From NCBI RefSeq assembly GCF_000381025.1, contig NZ_KB905816.1:186001-250000 (forward strand): DNA of 64,000 nucleotides, in the 5' to 3' direction. Source of the DNA: Streptomyces sulphureus DSM 40104. Its GTDB lineage: Bacteria; Actinomycetota; Actinomycetes; Streptomycetales; Streptomycetaceae. Shown here piece after piece: positions 8,523-14,969 of the stretch. A model generated the notes under the pieces. The model searched no databases. It was not told the origin of the DNA and saw nothing but the letters and a program-made list of their open reading frames with translations. The position numbers were made by a program, and so were the translations under genes. Position 1 is the stretch's first letter, and the number at the start of each line of letters is the position of its first letter.

Positions 8523-8960
8523 ATGGACACCTGGGACCCCGAAGCGCCGGGCATCCTGCGCCTCCCCTCCGGTCGGCTCCTCCGCGGCAGGGGGCTGAGA
8601 CGGCCCGAACCGGACGGCGCACGCCCCGACTTCGGGCTGTACCTCCTCGGCAGCCCGCCGCCCGCCTTCGCCTGGGAGGCGCGCTGGCTTCGCTGGCCCG
8701 ACTTCCGGCTGCCGTCCGACCGCGCCGAGGCCGCGGACGCGTTCCGCGACGCGTGGGAGCGTTCCGCCGGCGGACGCGTCGAGATCGCCTGCGGCGGCGG
8801 CCGCGGCCGGACGGGCACGGCCCTCGCCTGCCTCGCCGTTCTCGACGGCGTTCCGCCCGAGGAGGCCGTCGGCCACGTCCGCCGCCACTACCACCGCCGA
8901 GCGGTCGAGACACCGTGGCAGTACCGGTACGTCCGCCGCTTCCCCTCACGCACCGGCTGA
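8523..8960 (+). CDS. Protein-tyrosine-phosphatase-like protein
   Basis: 145 residues. The sequence EIACGGGRGRTGTALA has the CxxGxxR(T) phosphate-binding loop of cysteine phosphatases with Cys90 as nucleophile, but the usual preceding His is Ala. An Asp-containing segment (WPDFRLPSD) about 30 residues upstream could supply the general acid. Family members dephosphorylate proteins or small molecules; the substrate is unknown. Its start appears leaderless. It is followed after 61 bp by a nucleotidyltransferase-like gene on the same strand. Confidence 0.75.
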   Translation: MDTWDPEAPGILRLPSGRLLRGRGLRRPEPDGARPDFGLYLLGSPPPAFAWEARWLRWPDFRLPSDRAEAADAFRDAWERSAGGRVEIACGGGRGRTGTALACLAVLDGVPPEEAVGHVRRHYHRRAVETPWQYRYVRRFPSRTG

Positions 8961-9021
8961 GGACGCGCGGCGACCCGCCCGCCGTCCACGCTCGACGCCG
9001 GTCGACCGCGCCACCCGCACA

Positions 9022-9654
9022 ATGGCGGGCATGACCGAGACCCGAGCCCCTTTCGGACGGTGGGAGCCGGCCCAACCCACCGACGTGGCCGAGCTCTTCG
9101 GCGACCTCGACGTCCCCTGGTGGATCGCGGGCGGCTTCGCCATCGAACTCGCACTGGGACGGAGGGTCCGCAGCCACGAGGACATCGACGTCCTGCTCCT
9201 CAGACGCGACCACCTGCGGGCGCAGCACGCCCTCACCGGCTGGGAGTGGTGGGCCGCGGAGCCGCCCGGCAGCCTGCGCCCCTGGCGCACGGGCGAACCG
9301 CTGCCCCCCGGAGTGCACGACGTGTGGTGCCGGCCCGGGCCCTACACCCCCTGGCGCATCCAGCTCATGGTCGACGAGTCGGAGGGCGAGGAGTGGTACT
9401 CGCGCCGCGACGCCGCCGTACGCAGGCCACTCACCGAACTCGGCGCTCTCTCCCCCGAGGGCGTCCCCTACCTCGCGCCCGAAGTGCAGCTCTACTACAA
9501 GGCGAAGGAGGCACGCCCGAAGGACGAGGAGGACCTCACCGCCGTCCTGCCCGCGCTCACCGACCGCCAGCGCCTCTGGCTCGTCGACGCCCTGGCACGC
9601 ACCCACGGCGCGCACCCGTGGATCGGCCGGCTCCAGGTGCCGCCGCGCTTGTGA
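9022..9654 (+). CDS. Nucleotidyltransferase-fold protein (aminoglycoside adenylyltransferase-like)
   Basis: 210 residues from ATG at 9022; an ATG three codons later is also possible. The N-terminal part WWIAGGFAIELALGR followed by SHEDIDVLLLRRD is the minimal nucleotidyltransferase signature: the GG helix, then the metal-binding D-x-D after ~12 residues. The rest is tryptophan-rich and matches LinA/ANT(2'')-like proteins in general shape. Such enzymes transfer AMP to small molecules including antibiotics. A resistance role is not supported here beyond the fold. Confidence 0.75.
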   Translation: MAGMTETRAPFGRWEPAQPTDVAELFGDLDVPWWIAGGFAIELALGRRVRSHEDIDVLLLRRDHLRAQHALTGWEWWAAEPPGSLRPWRTGEPLPPGVHDVWCRPGPYTPWRIQLMVDESEGEEWYSRRDAAVRRPLTELGALSPEGVPYLAPEVQLYYKAKEARPKDEEDLTAVLPALTDRQRLWLVDALARTHGAHPWIGRLQVPPRL

Positions 9655-9790
9655 AAGCCGAGGCGGGGCGGTCCCCGCCACGGGCATCGGCGAGACGCAT
9701 TCCGCGCGTTCCGCAGGGAACCCGGCCCGCAGGCCACGCGTCGACCCGGGGAACGGCTGCGGGGACGCGGGCCGGATTGCGAGGCTGGCC

Positions 9791-10447
9791 ATGGCACGGG
9801 ACCGAGAAGCGGCCACCGTACGGACGCTCCTGGAACGGCACGGCACGACGTACGCGGAGGAAGCGGACATCACCCTCCGCGACACCCCGTCCCCGCTCTA
9901 CCGCCTGCTCGTCCTCTCCACACTGCTCAGCGCCCCGATCACGTCCGGGGTCGCGATCGCGGCCGCCGCGGCGATCAGCCACGCGGGAATGACCGGCCCC
10001 CGCCGTATGTGCGACGCCACGTGGCAGCAGCGGGTCGACGCCCTCGTCGAGGGCCACTACCGCCGCTACGACGAGTCGACCGCCACCACCCTCGGCAACG
10101 CGGCCCGCCTGCTCCTCGACGACTACCACGGCGACCTGCGCCGCCTCCGCCACCGGGCCGACGGCGACACCTCCGAGGCACGCGCGCTCCTCACCGACTT
10201 CCCCGGCATCGGCCCCGTCGGCGCCGACATCTTCCTCCGCGAAGTCCAGGGCGTCTGGCCCGAGTTCTCCCCCTACCTCGACCGCAAGACCCTGGACGGC
10301 GCGGCACGCCTGGACCTCCCCCGCTCCCCCTCCCACCTCGCCGACCTGGCAGGCGGCGACTCCACGACCACCGCCCACCTCGCCGCCGCACTCGTCCGCT
10401 CGGCGCTCAGCAAGGAGGTCGCGGAGGACGTACGGACGGCGGCGTAA
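9791..10447 (+). CDS. HhH-GPD superfamily protein (endonuclease III-like)
   Basis: 218 residues. The helix-hairpin-helix is LLTDFPGIGPVGADIFLREV near residues 135-155, followed by a WPEFSPYLDRKTL block where EndoIII/MutY enzymes carry the catalytic Asp. The lysine found in EndoIII-type HhH motifs (LPGVGRKTA) is absent, so if it is a glycosylase it would be monofunctional, or only DNA-binding. No Fe-S cysteine cluster is present. GAGG precedes ATG by about 6 bp. Confidence 0.7.
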   Translation: MARDREAATVRTLLERHGTTYAEEADITLRDTPSPLYRLLVLSTLLSAPITSGVAIAAAAAISHAGMTGPRRMCDATWQQRVDALVEGHYRRYDESTATTLGNAARLLLDDYHGDLRRLRHRADGDTSEARALLTDFPGIGPVGADIFLREVQGVWPEFSPYLDRKTLDGAARLDLPRSPSHLADLAGGDSTTTAHLAAALVRSALSKEVAEDVRTAA

Positions 10448-10449
10448 CT

Positions 10450-10491
10450 CCCTGCAAGGTGTCTGCAGGGGGACTGCAACGCCTCTGCCAG
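10450..10491. promoter_or_regulatory. Four heptamer repeats at 11-bp spacing (SARP-operator-like)
   Basis: CTGCAAG, CTGCAGG, CTGCAAC and CTGCCAG start at 10452, 10463, 10474 and 10485, an exact 11-bp period with 4-bp spacers. SARP regulators are known to bind direct heptamer repeats with this spacing just upstream of a -10 element. The array lies between the HhH gene stop and the TTA-containing transferase at 10545. A SARP gene lies 4.5 kb away. The first two repeats also sit in a CCCTGCA/TGCAGGG inverted repeat (10450-10470) that could be a terminator. I see no convincing -10. Confidence 0.55.
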
Positions 10492-10544
10492 GCGCCTCGG
10501 GCAACACCTGGGGAGTCAGGCAGTCGAGCTTCACAGGGGGAAAC

Positions 10545-11795
10545 ATGTCTGCACAAGGCAGGCATCTCACACCGGCCGCGGTCCAACGTGGACAGTTACT
10601 CACCGTACCGGTGTGCAAGCACGTTCTCGTCGTCGCGTCCACGATGACGTATGCCAAGCGGATGCGCGAGATCTCCCCTCTTCTTCGCGGGGACCTCCGG
10701 GTACAGGTCTCGTTCACCGTTCCGCCCCACCCATTCGGGGAGGGCACCAAGAGGTACCTGCGGCACCTCGGGCTTCCGCTGCTCCCGTGGCGCGAGGCGG
10801 TCCGCGCACCGTTCGACCTCGCGGTCGCGGCGGGCACCCGGGGAACGGAGCACATCGAGGCGCCACTGCTCCGGCTCGCGCACGGCGCTGGACACAGCAA
10901 ACCGCTGCGTGCCGGGGTCGAGTCGCCGGGAGCCGAGGTGCCGGGCAGAAGGCCGCCGGGGATGCTCAGCCGGAGTCGCCTGATGCGTGGCGACCGGTTG
11001 CTCCCCGCGTCCGTCGCCCTCTCGCACCAGCGGGACTTGGAGGAACTCCGACAGAACTGCCCGGAGGCGGTGCCCGTCGCCGAGGTGGTGGGAGACCCCA
11101 GCATCGACCGTCTCATGGCGCATGCGTCCGGCCGGAGGAGGTTCCGCCGGGCGCTCGGCGTCTCCGACGACGAAAGTCTTCTACTTTTCAGCTCGACCTG
11201 GGGACGCACGTCCTTCTTCGGCGGTCTTCACGCCTTCCTTCCGCAACTGCTGAAGCAGCTCACGGCGGAAGGACACCGGGTCGCCATACTGCTGCACCCC
11301 AATGTATGGGCTGCGCACGGCAGTTGGCACATTCGGTCCTGGCTGGAAGAGTGCGTCCGGCACGGCGTCGCGCTCCTGCCGCCCGAGACGGACTGGGAGG
11401 CGCTTCTCCTCGCCTCTGACCTGCTCGTCGGCGACCACGGGTCGTTGACCGCGTACGCCGCGTCCGCCGACGTCCCCGTCCTGCTGACGCACGTACCGAA
11501 CCGCGAGGTCGTGGGCGGGTCACCGGCCGCACTGCTGGCCAGCGGTGCCCCAAGTCTTACTCCGCTGCGGCCGCTTCGCGAGCAGGTGAGGTACACGGTC
11601 GAAAACTTTCGACCGGGGCAGTACCGCGCGGTCGCGGAGGCGCTGACGTCGGTACCCGGACGTTTCCATCAGCGCATGCGCGCGCTGATCTACCGGATGC
11701 TGGGCCTCGGCGAACCGGCCTGTCCGCCTCCGGTTCCTCCGCTGCCGGACCCGCCGGCGCTGCAGAGCGTCGCATGGCAGGGCGGATGGTCATGA
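10545..11795 (+). CDS. GT-B fold, CDP-glycerol glycerophosphotransferase-like protein
   Basis: 416 residues with AGGGGGAAAC before ATG. Four blocks resemble the CDP-glycerol glycerophosphotransferase (TagB/TagF) type GT-B fold: LAHGAG (~111-116), GDPSIDRL (~183-190), ILLHPN (~248-253) and LLASDLLVGDHGSLTAYAAS (~288-307), the last like the nucleotide-binding 'ASDvLitDySS' motif. No signal or membrane segment is seen. Substrate and acceptor are unknown. Residue 18 is a TTA codon (10596-10598), implying bldA dependence in Streptomyces. Its stop overlaps the next gene's start as ATGA. Heptamer repeats lie upstream. Confidence 0.6.
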   Translation: MSAQGRHLTPAAVQRGQLLTVPVCKHVLVVASTMTYAKRMREISPLLRGDLRVQVSFTVPPHPFGEGTKRYLRHLGLPLLPWREAVRAPFDLAVAAGTRGTEHIEAPLLRLAHGAGHSKPLRAGVESPGAEVPGRRPPGMLSRSRLMRGDRLLPASVALSHQRDLEELRQNCPEAVPVAEVVGDPSIDRLMAHASGRRRFRRALGVSDDESLLLFSSTWGRTSFFGGLHAFLPQLLKQLTAEGHRVAILLHPNVWAAHGSWHIRSWLEECVRHGVALLPPETDWEALLLASDLLVGDHGSLTAYAASADVPVLLTHVPNREVVGGSPAALLASGAPSLTPLRPLREQVRYTVENFRPGQYRAVAEALTSVPGRFHQRMRALIYRMLGLGEPACPPPVPPLPDPPALQSVAWQGGWS

Positions 11796-12391
11796 CGGGC
11801 GATGGGGCCACGACGACGGAGCATGCGGGCCTCGTCCGGGTGTCATGGGCCGATGTCGCCGGTGGGAGCACCGCGTTCCGGATAACGCTCGCTACGCAGC
11901 CGTACGGCGCCCGGTCGACGGAGGTCCGCGCGCCTGCCGTCAGCGCGATAGAGCGGGGAAGCGACCTGCACCTGCACGCGGTCGAGGGCGAGTCCGAACT
12001 CGCGTGCTGCGCAGACGTGTTGAGTGCGACCGTGGATCTCCCCCGCGTCCGTCTCGGCGCTCGCGCGGAGCTGTGGCTGCGGCGGTACCCGGGCTGCCTC
12101 GTCGCCGCCGCCGGGAACACCGAGGGACGGACGGCTGTGCGCGTGCGCGGAGGCGGTGGCCTGGAAGCCGTGGGCCCACCGCGCGCAGCCGTCCTGGGCT
12201 CCTTCGTCCATGCCTGGGTCGTGGCAGGAGCCTACCTCGGTCCGCTGCATCGAGTGGACGTCCGAGTCCGCTCTTTGCGGGGACAGTTCATCGCCGGGAC
12301 AGCAGAGGACGAGGCACAGGGCAACCCCTGTCACAGGTGGCGCATCTGCTCCTCGATGCGGCGGACGTCCGCGGGACTGAGCGGCTCGTAG
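11792..12391 (+). CDS. Hypothetical protein translationally coupled to the GT-B gene
   Basis: I do not recognise this 199-residue protein. Its ATG at 11792 overlaps the previous stop as ATGA, so the two are probably translated together and may function together. The first ~175 residues are Val/Arg/Ala-rich with alternating hydrophobics suggesting beta structure, and have no signal, TM or known motif. The last ~20 residues lie antisense to the end of the convergent NB-ARC gene (61-bp overlap) and look non-native, so the original stop may have been lost. Coding reality is moderately supported by the coupling. Confidence 0.5.
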   Translation: MTGDGATTTEHAGLVRVSWADVAGGSTAFRITLATQPYGARSTEVRAPAVSAIERGSDLHLHAVEGESELACCADVLSATVDLPRVRLGARAELWLRRYPGCLVAAAGNTEGRTAVRVRGGGGLEAVGPPRAAVLGSFVHAWVVAGAYLGPLHRVDVRVRSLRGQFIAGTAEDEAQGNPCHRWRICSSMRRTSAGLSGS

Positions 12392-14727
12392 AGCGCCCGC
12401 GCCCGGGCGTAGCGGCGGCGTGCCTCGGTGCGTTCGCCGCCGCTGCGCGCACCGTGTGCCAGGAACTCCCAGGTGCGGGCGTACCAGTGGGCTGCGCCGG
12501 CGGCGTCGAACTCCGCGGCGGCTTGGCGGAGTTGCTCGTCCCCTGCCTCGTGCCCGCCGGCCTCGTGCAGGGCACGGCCAAGGAATGCCTGCGCCCGTGC
12601 CGCGTCATACGTGTCAGCCTCCTCCAGCAGCTCCGAGTGGGCCCGTCGGAGGTGGCCCACGGCGCTCTCCGGGTCTCCTGTCCTGAGGGCGGTCTTCCCC
12701 AGGCACACCCGGGAGAGAGCCACCCCGCGTCGGTACCCGATCTCCTGCCGCAGTGCCAGTGCCCGGGAGAAGTGCTCCTCTGCCGCGGAAAGTTCGCCCA
12801 GCGCAAGGTGAGCGTTGCCCAAACCGTTGAGCGCCTGCGCCTGCTGTCGAGCGTCGCCGTCCCGCACCGCCTGGTGCAGCGCCGTCCTGAACCACTCGCC
12901 CGCCTCGCGATGGCGGCCCGCGTTGCGCAGGCCGGCCGCCCCCGACGTCAGCATGCGCGACTCGCCCAGAGCGGCCCCAGCCCTCCGGGCCGCGGCCCAG
13001 CCCAATTGGTGGGCCTCAACCCACCACTCGGTCGGGCGCAGCCGCAGGAAGAGCGGCCACATGGCGTCCACCAGTTGCCAGCATGCCCGGTCCCACCCGG
13101 CAGTGGCGCAGTACCGCACGGCCGCCTCCAGCTCGAACCGGCGAGATGCGAGCCATTCGAGGGCGTCCACATGCCCGGCGAACTCGACCGCCGGCGGGGC
13201 GGGTTGGCAGTAGCTGCGGCTGATTCTGCAATGGCTCGGGGTGAGCACCGCCTCCGCTGCGGTCGCCGTCGCCAGGCACCAGTCGACGTAACGACCTACC
13301 GTCTCCGCCTCGGACTCGGGGCTTTCCTCCGTTTCACCACGCTGACGTGCGTGTGCCTGCACCAGATTGTGGAACCGGTGCCTTTCCGGGCCGTCGTCCT
13401 CCAACAGGTTGTTCTCCTCCAGGGTCCGCACCACACGTTCGGTGCGCTCGGCTCCCAGGACGGCGTCGAGCATCGTGCGGTCGTAGGACGTCGCGGGGAG
13501 CAGGCCGAGTTGCCGGTAGGCACGGGCGACGTCGTCCGGCAGCGCCCGGTAACTCTCCTCCAAGGCAGCACCGACCGTCGGCTCGCCGTCCACCCGCAGA
13601 GTGTGCAACGGTCCCTTGCCTGCGGCGAGCGCGGTGGCGAGCGCCCCCACGGGGCGGCGCGGGCGCACGGCGAGTTGAGCCGACGCAAGGCAGAGCGCAA
13701 GGGGCAGGTGCGCACAGAGGCGTACGACCTGCCGCGCCCCCTCGGGATCGTCGCCGATGCGCGAGCCCGCACCGGAAGCGAGCAGCGCCAGTGAGGCCGT
13801 GTCGTCGAGAGGACCGAGCCGGTGCAGTCGAGCACCGTCCACCAGCAGTCCGCTCAGGTTGTTCCTGCTCGTCGCGACGAGCAGACTGCCGGCTCCGGTG
13901 GGGAGCAGCGGGCGTACCTGCGCAGCGCTCAATGCGTCGTCCGCCAGTACGGCAAGGCGCAGCCGATGCGTGAACGAGCGCCACAAAAGCGCGCGTTCGT
14001 CGTCGTGAGCCGGCGGGTCGGTCACGCCCATCGAGCGCAGCAAGTGGTCGAGTACGCTGCCGGGGTTGCGCGGTCCGGTGCCGCTCGCGTGCCCTTTGAG
14101 GTCGGCGTGGAGCAGGCCATCGGGGAATTCGGCTCGATGCTCCTGGAGCCAACGGACGGTGAGTGCCGTCTTCCCCACTCCGGCGAGCCCGGTGACCACG
14201 ATCGTCTGCGGGGCCTGTGTTCCCTCCTCGCGGAGGGCGTCGAGCATCAGCTCGTCTTGTGCCCGGTCGACGAAGTGCTCACGTGGAGCTGGGAGTTGGT
14301 TCGGTGGGTCGGTCCGGTCCGTGCCACCTGCCACGTGGAAGTGCACACCACCGGAGATACCGCCGGCGGCCTGTACGACCGGCCCTGCGATGCGCTCGGC
14401 GCCCGAAATGGTGTTGACGGCGTCCGGTGGGGCTGCGGCAACGCGTCGATCGTCGCTCTCCACACCATCGAGCCACCCTTCAACCAAGCGCAGGATGCCG
14501 TCGTCCGCCGCTGCCAAGCGCGCCAACTCCGCTGCTGCCCTTGCCTCTTCTCCACGTGTCGACGCCCGGACATACCAAGGTCTGCACGACGGATCGTCTG
14601 CGACCGCGGAGTCGGCGCTTGCGGCGCGCTCCCGGAGTGCCCGCTCCAGCTCCGGCAACGCTCCAGGGTCGATCGACACGCGGAAAAGGGCTCTCCGCAA
14701 GCGGCTCTCCAGGCTCTTGTCCCGCAC
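12331..14727 (-). CDS. STAND NTPase (NB-ARC) with TPRs and an amyloid-signalling-like motif
   Basis: 798 residues from GTG at 14727. Residues 1-~100 are an uncharacterised helical domain. Residues 105-131 form a Gly-rich patch ending GPVVQAAGGISGGVHFH, similar to RHIM/PP-like bacterial amyloid signalling sequences found before NTPase domains of actinobacterial NLR-like proteins. The NB-ARC domain follows: P-loop GLAGVGKTAL (180-189), LAVLADDALS as Walker B, LLVATSRNNL, and LPLALCLASAQL. The C-terminal ~300 residues are TPR repeats (AQALNGLGNAHLALGELSAA and similar). STAND proteins assemble upon signal recognition. No effector domain is obvious in this polypeptide. It converges with the GT-B/unknown pair and is divergent from the SARP gene. 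Confidence 0.85.
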   Translation of the reverse strand: MRDKSLESRLRRALFRVSIDPGALPELERALRERAASADSAVADDPSCRPWYVRASTRGEEARAAAELARLAAADDGILRLVEGWLDGVESDDRRVAAAPPDAVNTISGAERIAGPVVQAAGGISGGVHFHVAGGTDRTDPPNQLPAPREHFVDRAQDELMLDALREEGTQAPQTIVVTGLAGVGKTALTVRWLQEHRAEFPDGLLHADLKGHASGTGPRNPGSVLDHLLRSMGVTDPPAHDDERALLWRSFTHRLRLAVLADDALSAAQVRPLLPTGAGSLLVATSRNNLSGLLVDGARLHRLGPLDDTASLALLASGAGSRIGDDPEGARQVVRLCAHLPLALCLASAQLAVRPRRPVGALATALAAGKGPLHTLRVDGEPTVGAALEESYRALPDDVARAYRQLGLLPATSYDRTMLDAVLGAERTERVVRTLEENNLLEDDGPERHRFHNLVQAHARQRGETEESPESEAETVGRYVDWCLATATAAEAVLTPSHCRISRSYCQPAPPAVEFAGHVDALEWLASRRFELEAAVRYCATAGWDRACWQLVDAMWPLFLRLRPTEWWVEAHQLGWAAARRAGAALGESRMLTSGAAGLRNAGRHREAGEWFRTALHQAVRDGDARQQAQALNGLGNAHLALGELSAAEEHFSRALALRQEIGYRRGVALSRVCLGKTALRTGDPESAVGHLRRAHSELLEEADTYDAARAQAFLGRALHEAGGHEAGDEQLRQAAAEFDAAGAAHWYARTWEFLAHGARSGGERTEARRRYARARALYEPLSPADVRRIEEQMRHL

Positions 14728-14830
14728 GCTTCAGCTCACGCCCCCTCGGCCGGCCGGACGAGTGTCGGCTGGCGTACCCGGAACACCACAAGCCGAGTAC
14801 CCCCTAGGCCTCTTCCTCTACCCAGTCGGT

Positions 14831-14868
14831 CAATTCTCGACCACAATCGTTCATCAACATAAGAATTG
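14831..14868. promoter_or_regulatory. Inverted repeat in the NB-ARC/SARP divergent promoter
   Basis: CAATTCT (14831-14837) and AGAATTG (14862-14868) are exact inverted copies with centres 31 bp apart, three helical turns. They flank the most AT-rich stretch of the 242-bp gap between the STAND and SARP genes. TCGACC (-35-like) and TAAGAA (-10-like) overlap the two arms for the SARP direction. This could be an operator for a dimeric regulator, possibly autoregulatory. Confidence 0.45.
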
Positions 14869-14969
14869 CATGCTCGTCAGGTCACTTGGCGGAGAACAGT
14901 GACCCTGACCGTCGAGAGCCCCGAAGGGGCCCCGCTTGCTGCACATCCCGAACCGGCGGGAGGTCGCTG

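Noticed and set aside
10545..12391. BELL-type effector partner for the amyloid-motif STAND
   Set aside because: Neither adjacent plus-strand protein contains a Gly-rich VVQ-type motif at its C-terminus or a pore-forming helix.
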